DNA of 64,000 nucleotides from Thereva unica (lineage: Eukaryota > Arthropoda > Insecta > Diptera > Therevidae): positions 16,133,676 through 16,197,675 of the forward strand of contig OX465286.1 of assembly GCA_949987705.1 (NCBI GenBank), written 5' to 3'. Positions 23,463 to 33,940 of the stretch are shown here, piece after piece. The notes below the pieces were generated by a model. It was given only the letters and a program-made list of their open reading frames with translations, was not told the DNA's origin and made no database searches. How positions within the stretch are numbered: the stretch's first letter is position 1; each line of letters begins with the position of its first letter. Made by a program: the position numbers and the translations under genes.

Positions 23463-25470
23463 TATTTGTAATAAAGGTAATGACCCCACCTTTGTTACCA
23501 AATACAGAGAGGAAGTTCTGGACATAACCCTTGTCTCGGACTGCCACTCCGACCGAATAGTGGTCTGGAAGGTTTTGAAGGAACACTCCTTTTCAGATCA
23601 TAGATTTATAGAGTTCCAACTGCAAGACTCCAGCCCAGCTACCCTTCCCAAATTAAAAAACCTCCAAAGGATGAATTGGGGTTACTATACTAGGCTTATC
23701 GCAAAAAACCTTGCCCCCAAGCCTCCCTTTGTTCCCAAAAACCGGGAACAACTCGACAGCATTGTGGACATTTTCACGAAACAATGCACTTACGCCATTA
23801 ATAAAGCTTGTCCGAACAGGCCACATAAAGAGGCTTCCAAACCCCCATGGTGGCCTCGCGAACTTGAGACACTCCGAAAAGAGTGCAGAAAGGAATTTAA
23901 TTCAGCGAGACGCAGTAACAGCGCAACCGCCTGGGGCTGCTATAAGTCGAAGCTGAATAGATGCAAAACGGCAATAAGGAAGGCCAAACGTACCTCTTGG
24001 GCTACCTTTTGCAGCAATATAGAGTCCACATCGGAGACCTCAAGGCTGCGTAAAATATTATATTAACTAAAGCGCCAGCAATGCTTAGTTATTTACGCAA
24101 AGAAGACGGCGATTGGAGAATCCCTGAAACTACTTATGGACACCCACTTCCCGAGTAGTACTACAGTTGATACAACTATCACGATAAACTCTTCAGCCTC
24201 ACAACAGCTGATCAGATCTATCATAAGTAGAGCAAAAATAAAATGCGCTGTAAACACCTTGCAGCCCTATAAATCACCAGGCCCTGACGGCATAGTGCCG
24301 CCACAACTGCAGCACACCCTTAGTTATATCATGCCCTGGTTGCAGGCCATGTTCACTGGGTGCCTCCAAAATAACTGCATTCCCTCTAGTTGGATAGAGG
24401 TTAAAGTAGTTTTTATACCTAAGGCAGGAAAAGCCTCCCACGCAACACCCAAAGACTTCAGGCCAATCAGCCTATCATCCTTTCTACTAAAGACTCTGTA
24501 GAGGCTAATCGAAATATATATCTGAGGCAGACCATATTGACCTCGGCACTCTCTGGCGCACAACACGCCTATACAAAGGGCAAATCCACTGATACTGCTC
24601 TTCACTCACTGGTCTCAACCATTGAAAAATCCCTCGAGGTTAAGGAGTATACATTAGTAGCACTTCTTGACATAGAAGGAGCATTTAACAATGTTTTGCC
24701 GGATGCCATTACCCTGGCCTTGACAGAACATGGGATCGAGACATCGTTGGTGTCTCTTATCCTCCAAATGCTTACTGGCAGGATGGTGAGCTCGATCTTG
24801 GGCGACAGCTCGGTCCGAAAGGCCGCAATTAGAGGCACTCCGCAAGGAGGAGTACTCTCCCCACTGCTATGGGTCGTAACTATGAACCAGCTGTTGCGAC
24901 GCATGCAGGCAGAGGGACATCACGTCCTGGCGTAGGCGGATGATGTTGTTATCATCAAAAAAGGAAAATTTCCTCAAGTCCTCTGTGATCTCATGGAGGC
25001 AGCGCTACAAACCCTCTCAAGCTGGACTGCTACCCGCGAAGTCAGCGTTAACCCAGTAAAAACGGAGCTGGTCCTCTTCACAAGGAGGTATAAGATCTCT
25101 CCGTTAACACCCCCCCCCCCTCGGCTTAACAATGCTGGGCTCAAAATTAGCAACAGTGCCAAATATCTGGGAGTAATTCTGGACAAGAAACTCCTCTGGC
25201 ATGAAAACACAGAAGAGCGCATTAAGAAAGCAAACATCGCGCTTTCCGCTTGCAAACAATCCATTGGGAAGAAATGGGGCTTCTCCCCTAACATAGTGCG
25301 ATGGATCTACACAGCGCCAGCGATCGTGCGCCCAATTCTCCTGTACGGGGTTTTAGTATGGTGGCCAACTCTGAGTAAATCCACCGTGCTAAACAAATTA
25401 CAGAGAGTACAAAGATGTGCGGAGTTATGCATAACAGGAGCACTTCGCTCCACACCTACAGAGGCCTTAA
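23463..25470 (+). pseudogene. NLR-C endonuclease C-terminus and reverse transcriptase
   Basis: The first piece reads AICNKGNDPTFVTKYREEVL then SFSDHRFIEF, the SDH catalytic motif of the endonuclease, then a linker with KPPWWPRELETLRKECRKEF. After a stop near 24064, RT begins (24136-24501) with PYKSPGPDGIVPPQL and PKDFRPISLSSFLLKTL. A stop at 24499 is followed by the frame 24537-24935 with YTKGKSTDTAL, LLDIEGAFNNV and GTPQGGVLSPLLW. A stop immediately before ADDVVIIKKG destroys the YADD box: the sequence reads A-stop-ADD. The frame continues to 25470 through SAKYLGVILDKKLLWHE and LYGVLVWWPT. Confidence 0.88.
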
Positions 25471-26066
25471 GGGCCGAAACACATCCAAGCCCGCTTTGAA
25501 CACATCCAAGCCCAAAGCCAGCTGCAAGCATATCCAACCAATGCGTTTAAATGGGATTGAACACATCAAAATTTGTCTCGCAAATTCAGGCCTTGGCAAA
25601 GCTGGCCGCAAGGCTCGCCTCTGTCGGAATTCCGGCAATGCTGGAATTCGAATTCGGCCGAGGCTCTAGTTTTTGCTTTTGACAGTTGAACTTTGAGGTT
25701 GATATTTTGTATGCGAGTTTGTATTGAAAATAATTAAACGAATTAAATACAAAATGTTAGAAAATTTCACTGTAAACAAATAAATAATAATTAAAAAAGT
25801 CAACAAATTTTATTTTATTTAAAATGTTTGAAATTTCACCACATTTACATAATAACAATTAAAAAATAACAATGAAAACAGGCCAAATAATTTTATTTTA
25901 AATAATTTTTATATTTTACACTTTTTACGAACCACAATGCTCGCTTTGACAAATGTGATGAGCCGGCCTGATTGTGTTTTGAGTTTTCCGCGGACGGCTC
26001 TGGAGCTCGCCTCAAAGAAAGCTTCGAGAGATGAGCTTTAAAGCCAGCCTGGATGTGTTTCGGCCC
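25471..26066. mobile_element. 596-bp MITE with TAA target duplication, inside NLR-C
   Basis: The ends are inverted repeats starting GGGCCGAAACACATCC, extending about 28 bp with mismatches. TAA flanks both sides (25468-25470 and 26067-26069). Removing it joins the NLR-C frame as EALNVMLYLPP. The internal sequence is AT-rich, with part of the left end repeating the AACACATCCAAGCCC motif twice. The 3-bp TAA duplication points to PIF/Harbinger mobilisation. Confidence 0.9.
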
Positions 26067-26723
26067 TAAATGTTATGTTATACCTCCCTCCTTCAAATCT
26101 TGTGGCAAGGGAAAGCGCAAGCATCGCAGCCCTTACAATAAAAGAATCCGGTTTTTGGACTGGAATCAGGGGGAAGGTGCTGAACTCAGTTACTATCCCC
26201 ACAAAAACCGACTTCTGCATTCCCGAAACTACCTTCACGAGGAACTACGGAGTCCACATCCCTTCACGTCGTGAATGGATAAATAGACCACACACGTTTC
26301 AGGGTGCCATAAACGTTTTTACTGATGGCTCTAAGCTCGACGGTCGAGTGGGAGGAGGAGTATTTTCCCCAGAACTTGGGATTAAAGTCTCCTTCCGACC
26401 ACCCGATCACTGCCGTGTATATCAAGCGGAGGTTCTAGCCAAACAAGAGGCTGTTCTGCAAATCGACCAGCAAGGCGATAGGAACCAGACTGTCTACATC
26501 TTCTCAGATAGTCAGGCAGCTCTGAAAGCCCTGCGCTCCCGCACAAACAGCTCTAGAACTACCTCTGAATGTCGCAGATCTCTTAACGAGATGGCTCAGC
26601 AGTTCAGGACCCTCCTCGTATGGGTGCCCGGTCACCGAAATATAGAGGGAAATTGTAAAGCTGACGAACTGGATAGGAGGGGCACGACCGCTACTCTCCT
26701 TCCAGAAAAGGAAAGAGTTGGTA
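26067..26723 (+). pseudogene. NLR-C RNase H domain
   Basis: This continues the NLR-C polyprotein. It has NVFTDGSKLDGRVGGGVFSP (first RNase H aspartate), HCRVYQAEVLAKQEAV (glutamate), IFSDSQAALKAL (second aspartate) and WVPGHRNIEGNCKADELD. In RNase H the last motif is normally GNExAD; here it reads GNCKADE, a possible loss. The frame is then broken by the 224-bp MITE. Confidence 0.88.
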
Positions 26724-26947
26724 GAGGTTCCGCCAAAAGAGTTGATGCCGAGAAAGTCGCGTTTTCCATGCGCAGTAGAATCCCCGCATGCCGTTCCCGT
26801 CCCTTAGCATAGTCGCAACAAATTTCGAAGGGGAAATTTGAAAATACATAAGCGCATTTCTTATCAATATGTGCGCAATTTTTATTTGTGTGCAGCTTTA
26901 ATTTCCCCAGCTGCGCGCTCCGGCATCAACTCTTTTGGCGGAACCTC
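26724..26947. mobile_element. 224-bp MITE with TA target duplication, inside NLR-C
   Basis: The ends are near-perfect inverted repeats of about 29 bp starting GAGGTTCCGCCAAAAGAGTT. TA flanks both sides (26722-26723 and 26948-26949). NLR-C copy C at 60137-60148 shows the uninterrupted site, ATTGGTATGCCTTGGGC. A TA duplication fits the Tc1/mariner superfamily. Confidence 0.92.
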
Positions 26948-27481
26948 TATGCCTTGGGCCACCTTTAAACTCCGATGCCAGCAACACACAATGACACAAG
27001 CGAAAACGCATTCGAGGGATCTTAATAAATGCACTTTGGCCAAATTAACCTGGCCCTCCTATGATCTCAGGCGAACCACCTTATTACTGAGCCTCGGGAG
27101 ACAAGAACTCTCAGTTATAGTGGGAGTTTTGACCGGACACTGTCTGATAGGGACGCATGCGACCCGTTAAGGTCTTGAGACCTACGATTTCTGCAGAAGC
27201 TGTAAGAACCTGGACGAGGCGGAAAGTGTAGTACATCTCCTCTGTCACTGCATGGCCCTAAGCAGGATTAGGTTAACCACATTTGGTGAACCCCTTCTAA
27301 GCAACCTTGCGGAAATCTCTGGCAGATTGGGATCCCGCAACTTAGAAGATTCATTACTTCCTCGAGATGGTTTTAACGAAGAAACGACATTTTAACATCA
27401 GGTTTAAAGTGGGATCACTATGGCATCACAATGGGCCTATCCTTCTGGCCTAAGTGTGTGAGCTTGAACCAACAGCTCAGC
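26948..27481 (+). pseudogene. NLR-C C-terminal region and 3' UTR
   Basis: The frame reads MPWATFKLRCQQHTMTQAK, then KLTWPSYDLRRTT and GVLTGHCLIGTHATR, where a stop interrupts. It continues as YDFCRSCKNLDEAES, then LLCHCMALSRIR, the CCHC-like C-terminal motif, and DSLLPRDGF. The 3' UTR follows and contains AGCTTGAACCAACAGCTCAG before the tail. Confidence 0.85.
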
Positions 27482-27513
27482 CATATCTAACCTAACCTAA
27501 CCTAACCTAACCC
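27482..27513 (+). repeat. (CCTAA)n tail of NLR-C
   Basis: Five tandem CCTAA units follow the NLR-C 3' UTR directly. CCTAA is the complement of the common insect telomere repeat TTAGG. It probably represents the retrotransposon's own tail. Confidence 0.85.
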
Positions 27514-27515
27514 CA

Positions 27516-29640
27516 CCACTCCGTAACCGGGGGCACCATATGAGGAGGTGGCGGTTCGACTTTGCTCTCCCCCGGGTACCTACTTACAAGAACGTTTTTT
27601 TACATAGGCGCATTTACCCTTTGGGAGTTAAATGAGTGCCGTCCTCGCGATCCTATGACGGCCTGGCCTACCCAATCTGGGAATGCGCTTTTTCTGGGCA
27701 TCTTTTTCGTTTTTTAGTCCGAAAGTCGCCCACGGCACGAAAAATAATAAAAGAGGTGAATCTCTTCTTCGCGCTGCTGCTGGGGGCTCCGAAGTTCAAT
27801 ACTAGTGCTGACCTCCCATAAGCAGAAGACGAACGCTCACAGATCTCTCGATCGGTGGGGCGCGGAGATCCCCCCCGCCCCGCTCAAAATGTGACAACAA
27901 AAATCGACAGAAAAAATATAATGGACAATAAATTTCGACTGTTTACCATAATTTTTTAATGTGTTAATTTCTCGCCTTGAAATCTTTTTCCGTTCTTCTT
28001 TTCTATTTTATGTTCGCTTTTTTTTTTATTTGGCGTCGTCGTCTTTATAATATCTCCACGATGTTTTTTCACCGAGCGCTGTGCTTCGCCCAAAAAATAA
28101 TAAATTTCCGAATTAATTGATTACCTGGATAAGAAGAAGAAAAGAAGAAGAAGAAGAAGACTCGGCTCGGCAGCGGCTTTTCTTCGTCATACCTTCTCTT
28201 CAATAACACCTACACGCATATATAACATGAGATCTCCGCGGATCATAATGAAATTATTATTATTTTTTTTGTGCTCGTTTATTTGAGCCGGGCTTGTTGT
28301 TTCTTGGGCCCCGTGCGTCCGCGTGTGTGTGCGTGCATTTTTTATTTTTTCTGCTCGTTTCTTGGTTTTTTCTTAGAATTTTTTAGTCGTTTGTTGACCG
28401 TGTGAATTGATTCAAATTGACTAATGTGTGGCCACACAATCGATTAGCGTTTGATTTGCATTTTTTGGTAGTTTTTTTTTTATTTATTTATTTTTTGTCT
28501 ATTTTTCCATATTTTTTTTTTTTTTTTGGTTTGGTTTTCTGATCGTGGATTTATTATTATTAAACTTAGGTGTGTTTTGTGGCTGTTTTTTTTTTGTTTT
28601 TCGTGCTTTTTGGGAGTGGATTTTGATTTTTGAATATTTCTCTCGTCTTTTATCTAATATTTCTACAAATTATTGATATGTTGTTTTTTTTTGCTGGCCA
28701 ACGTTTTTTCCCTCGCCTAAATATCCCAGAAATCTTCATTTTCGTTTTAATTTTTTTTTCGTCGTCGTCTATTTATTTTTGGAAAATTTTATTTTAATTT
28801 CTATTTTGTGGAAGTTGTTTTGCCGATTAGTGTCAAGCTTGGTTCAGCACATCTTGATTTATATTTGTTCATCACAAAAGGTGTGGCTCTAAAAACAGAG
28901 AGTATCTAATAGGATGGGTTTAATACATACTATAATGATTCCCACAGTGTATTCCTCGATCCCTTAGTCCATCTCGTCGTCGTCTTCCACTTGACATTAA
29001 AAAAAAATAAATGAAATAAATACAAATTATTGACTTAATGAATTATTTTCTATGCGACCATCTTCGTTCTTCGACTTTTTTTTTTTATATATTTTATGGT
29101 TGTTGTTTTTGTTTGATGGTAACACACAACTTATGAATGGGATTTTTGTCACCTTAAAAAAATCGTCTCTAAACTTGTGTGTGGTGTGTGAACGAGGAAA
29201 TATATGTATATATATATAAATATTTGTAAATATGTAAACGAAGACGACGAAAAAAACGCGATTTGATTTTTGTGATATTTTATTCATAAAATGAGCATTT
29301 CTTTAGAGGATAGATAACAATCTGAAATGCTCCGTGGGACGTATTAATAGCCCATATCCAGCTGGTTATATGGGGGATTTTAATCGCTTCTTTCGCGTTA
29401 ATGTGATAAATAGGTTTCTGTGTTATTATGATGAAATATTTTAAAGCGTTATATTAGGTAAAAGGTGTGACAATTTGAATTTCAGCGTTTTTTTTTTGCT
29501 TCTTTTTGTCATTCGGTTTTTTTGTCTTGTGTTTCTGTTTTTTTTTTTATGAATTTTGTTGTTGGTTTTTAATAAATGTTTTTTTCATAAAGATGCTCAC
29601 ACTTTAAAACGAGTGTGTATTACACTAAAAAAATGAAGAT
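27516..29640. other. T-rich unique DNA, no gene recognised
   Basis: No gene or element is recognised. There is an (AAG)n patch at 28131-28159, many T runs between 28020 and 28760, and a TATA-rich patch near 29205-29235. Open frames at 27636-27821 and 29027-29287 have low-complexity or featureless translations. Confidence 0.5.
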
Positions 29641-29879
29641 TGGGGTGTAAAACCGACCATCACCTCCTTGCTGTGATGCCTACTGAATTAACCAACCAAC
29701 GACGGACGTGTACCTAGTGCCCGGGGGTATAGCTGGGCAGCCATATCCGATGAGGTATATTCAGAAATCCGGTCCTCTTGGTAGAGTGGGGTTGGACGTT
29801 GGGTTAACGAATGGCATTCGCTGCTTGTTTTTTTTAAAGCACAACATATTTGTTGGATTTTTAGAAAAATGTAGATACC

Positions 29880-30845
29880 ACAATATTAATTCGGAAAAAC
29901 TTTTGGCAAGTACTTGCAGCAAGTTCTGGTGAATTAATCTTAGAATGGCACCCGCTGCTTGCTCTTTAAATAACAACATTTTTGCGGATTTTCAGAAAAA
30001 GACAGATACCATTATTTACTTATGGCAAGTACTTGCAGCAAGTTTTTCTAAATTGATCTCTGAAGATCACCTTTTTTCATTGCAGTAATGACATCTCAAT
30101 TTGGAAAAACTTTTGGCAAGTACTTGCAGCAAGTTCTGCTGAATTAATTTCTGAAAGTTACATCTTTTCATTGGTAAAATGGCACCCGCTGCTTGCTCTT
30201 TAAATAACAACATTTTTGCGGATTTTCAGAAAAAGACAGATACCATTATTTACTTATGGCAAGTACTTGCAGCAAGTTTTTCTAAATTGATCTCTGAAGA
30301 TCACCTTTTTTCATTGCAGTAATGACATCTCAATTTGGAAAAACTTTTGGCAAGTACTTGCAGCAAGTTCAGCTGAATTAATTTCTGAAAGTTACATCTT
30401 TTCATTGCTAAAATGGCACCCGCTGCTTGCTCTTTAAATAACAACATTTTTGCGGATTTTCAGAAAAAGACAGATGCCATTATTTACTTATTGCAAGTAC
30501 TTGCAGCAAGTTTTGCTAAATTGATCTCTGAAGATCACCTTTTTTCATTACAGTAATGACATCTCAATTTGGAAAAACTTTTGGCAAGTACTTGCAGCAA
30601 GTTCTGGTGAATTAATCTTAGAATGGCACCCGCTGCTTGCTCTTTAAATAACAACATTTTTGCGGATTTTCAGAAAAAGACAGATGCCATTATTTACTTA
30701 TTGCAAGTACTTGCAGCAAGTTTTGCTAAATTGATCTCTGAAGATCACCTTTTTTCATTACAGTAATGACATCTCAATTTGGAAAAACTTTTGGCAAGTA
30801 CTTGCAGCAAGTTCTGCTGAATTGATCTCTGAAAGTCACCTCGAA
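29880..30845. repeat. 234/210-bp higher-order tandem repeat with a palindromic core
   Basis: The core GGCAAGTACTTGCAGCAAGT occurs about nine times and contains the 12-bp palindrome GCAAGTACTTGC. Two kinds of half-unit alternate: one with TGGAAAAACTTTTGGCAAG, the other with ATTTACTTATGGCAAG. The marker CACCCGCTGCTTGC lies at 29949, 30183, 30417 and 30627, giving spacings of 234, 234 and 210 bp. The 24-bp shortfall in the last interval is a deletion beside GAATTAATCTTAGAATGG. The array ends near 30845. Confidence 0.92.
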
Positions 30846-33800
30846 GAAGAAGATTCTAACTTATTAATGTGCTTGTTAAATGGGCTATTTTAAGATTTTG
30901 TATTATTACCCGTTTTTTACCTTTTTATTACCCTTTTATTACCTTTAATTAAATTAGGGCTTTAATGCTTAAATAGGATATTCTAACGTTTTGTATTATT
31001 ACCCGTTTATTACCTTTTTATTACTCTTTTATTACCTTGAATTAAATTGGTGTTATAGAGTCATCGAAGAAGAAGAAGCAGCAGATACTACAGATCGCAC
31101 ATGGCATTTTAACCCTTTGGGTTTTCCACCCGGCACCACCAACGGTCCCTGAGACCGTTAAACTGTATCATTTCACCCCAGTTTCTACAAATACAATCGG
31201 AATTTATATATATATATATATATATGCGAATTCAATTTGCCCCAAAACTGACAGTATCAATATGTATATTTCAACATAGCGCCAAAACGTATGTGACTAA
31301 CCTGCCTTGTAAAAAAAAATTCTGTAAAACTGTGTGGGTGTGTTATTTTGTGTTTGTTTTGTACCTTAAAAACTAATCATCAACTCTGTGATTGTCAATA
31401 AAATTTAATTCAAGTCACAAAACTACAAATCTTTTCGCGCAAAGATACCACGTCTAGCGCGTATGCGCGCTGTGTTAAAAGGGAAAGGAAGGGTGAAAAT
31501 AAACAAAATCCCGTCGAAAAGAGGCTGAAAAATTAAAAACAAAAAATAAAACAGGATCAAAATAAGGTGAGGAATACCGCACGCCAGACTGATGGTGGGC
31601 GAAAAACATAAGAAGCCTTGTCGCAAAATAAATGAAAACGAAAAACCCCGATTCTTAGGTTGGCATTTCTGTTTTTTTTTTCTTGTTTTTAATTTTTGTT
31701 ATTGTGTTACTTTTAAGCAGTCCTTAGCTGGCTCCTTTGCGGGGGCGACGGCGGGCGGGGGTGAGGAACGGATATTGTGACTTGTGGTGTACACAGGTAT
31801 CTAGATAAAACGATTTTTCTATAGCCATATTCTGACGTGCTTTAAATAGACACCCTAAAGGCAGCCAGGCGAGCAGCAAGATAGTGCGCGCATGCGAGTA
31901 TAGGTGGTGGGACTACTATTAGACATCAGACAGACAACACCGCGCGCCACCACACACCATAAGAAATCCCCGTTCGCTCTGTGTTCCGCGTGCCTGTCCG
32001 GTCTGTTTGTTTAGTGTATGTTTTACGTCTGCTTGGGAATGCTAATTTTGTTGACCACTTCTCTCACAGAAGTGCATTGTAATAATTTTTAGTTTTTATC
32101 TACTTTTCTGTCTTTATTCCGCGGTATCGCAACGGTCTTATTCTTCTATAAAGACAAACAATCACCAGCCACAGACAGGCTATCCTCGGCCTCGGCGAAG
32201 GGGGCCCGATAGGCAGTAGAAGCAGCAGCAGCACCAGCAACAGACAAAGCAGAAGAAATGGTGGGCAGCAGCGCAGTCCTCTCTCAATGGATGCACTTTG
32301 GTACACGGCCACAGAACGGCGCAACACAGGGCAATGCACATGCATATATGTATGTCTATAGATACATTGTGGCCAGTCTCCTTTCTGCTGGGCTATAAAA
32401 GAAAAGAAAGATCCCGACAAAACGATTAACAATTCTGCCGAAAAACGCAGAACAATTCATTTCTAGCCAGGAGAGAGAGACCTCCAAAGGGCACTGGAGT
32501 ACCCCGCGCGCACTGGGCTCTCTATGGCCCCGGGCACGAGGGGTGTCCTCGTGTATAATATAATATAAAAGTGCGGAATCGACCGGAATCTTAAATAGCC
32601 CAACACGACAAAAATATCTCCTGTGGCACTCGATGGTCGCGCTTTGATGAGGTGCAAGTCTGAGATGCCAAAGGGAAACTGGCAAAAAAAAATCGCGAAA
32701 AAGATAAACAAAATTATCTTCTCTGCATTCAGCGCATACCCGCCGAAGGGGTGGGGGTGAGGGTTGGCGGGGCATCATCACTAAACAATGAATTTGGTGG
32801 TGGCTCTGCCTCCTCGTCGTCGCGCCGTGTCCTTCCCGGCGAGAGCGAAATATGCTGCGCGATTAAGGCCAAAAAAAAATTAATACATACGAAAGAGACC
32901 TAAAAATGCCTAAAAAACTAAAAGGGCAGTCACACAATAGAATTCCTTTACACGCAGAGTTAATAAGCGTCGCGCAAGGGCATCAAGCCCTAAAACGGTT
33001 CTTACACTGTGCCTGCCTGCACGCACGCGAGTGCCGCTCCTTCTGAAGGCTCTGCGCAGCGCTGCTGTATTGTGCTGTGTGCGCGGCCGCAGTACTGATG
33101 ATGTTGCTGATGCTGATGATTCTGCGCGCTACAGTCATGACTCCTTTTGTGCGTGATTTGTGCCGCCTTCGGTCGGTTTTTGCCTCGGCTCGTTCCTGTG
33201 CGATTCGTTTTTTTTTTAGTTTTAGTTTGTTCCTGACGTGTACTTTTTATATTCAAGACTTGATATGATACCTTAGATGTCGGCAGGTTTAATTGCCTTA
33301 GAAATTCCTGGTGCCTTTTTTCGGGGTCGGACGATTAGTGAGTGTGTTTGGGCTGTGTGTGCGCGCCCGCGTGGATCCGTGTGCGCTATTCTGTTGTGCA
33401 AAAAAAAAAAAATAAAGAAGAATTTTAAGGAGCCGATTGCAATAAAGATTAATCTATACGATTTTTGAGGGAGAGGGGGGGGGGGGGGGGTTGGTGGGCA
33501 GAAATTAATTAAAGCTTATTTTGGGGGGGAGCATAAGCGATAAGGCTTGGGTCAGGGTTTGCAGATGTGTGTGTATTCGATTTGTCAAAAAAAAAAAAAA
33601 AAAACACTTTATTTCAATTTACCTCCAGAGCAGAAAGACAATTTCTTAGAAAAATCTTCCTATGGGAGTCAAATGGTACTAACGGATTCAAGGTGGTGCC
33701 CGGTACTACACCAAAGAGCTGGATCCTGAAAAACACCATCTGCGATCTAAAGTCTACGCGATCTAAGATCTACCGCTATGCTACCGAATCCTACCTCTAT

Positions 33801-33940
33801 CTCCCTGAAGATGTTGACTTTACATCAAGTGCCCTCTAGATAATCTTGTCTATATAAGTGTAACAGACGGAGGAAGATGAAAGGTGAGTGTCTCAAGGCA
33901 GGTCTCGGACAGGACTCAACGGCGACGACCCAAGCTACTC
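30846..33940. other. Unassigned DNA with simple repeats
   Basis: Just right of the array a pair of similar TATTACCCGTTTATTACC blocks lies at 30902-31040. There is a (TA)n tract at 31207-31225, a poly-G run at 33476-33490 and a poly-A run at 33586-33604. The interval 31850-33400 is GC-richer with many CG and GCGC words and could be host regulatory or untranslated DNA. Open frames there (32100-32432, 32356-32781, 33002-33256) show no domain and overlap on the same or opposite strand. No gene is claimed. Confidence 0.45.

Larger units (their letters stand above)
23463..27515 (+). mobile_element. NLR-C copy A (LOA/R1-like, RNase H) with telomere-like tail
   Basis: This is the longest NLR-C copy. 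It runs from the C-terminal part of the endonuclease through RT, RNase H and a CCHC-like C-terminus to a 3' end made of (CCTAA)n. It is 5'-truncated, carries several stops and frameshifts, and contains two MITE insertions (25471-26066, 26724-26947). The order of domains and the RNase H place it in the I/LOA/R1 group of non-LTR elements. Related copies are at 15622-18580 and 59680-60300. Confidence 0.9.

Noticed and set aside
27482..27513. True chromosome end or interstitial telomere
   Set aside because: The repeat directly follows the NLR-C 3' UTR and is only about 30 bp, so an element tail is the simpler explanation.
32356..32781. 141-aa minus-strand frame in the CG-rich island
   Set aside because: No domain, overlapping frames on the same strand, and no splice or start context; length is compatible with chance.
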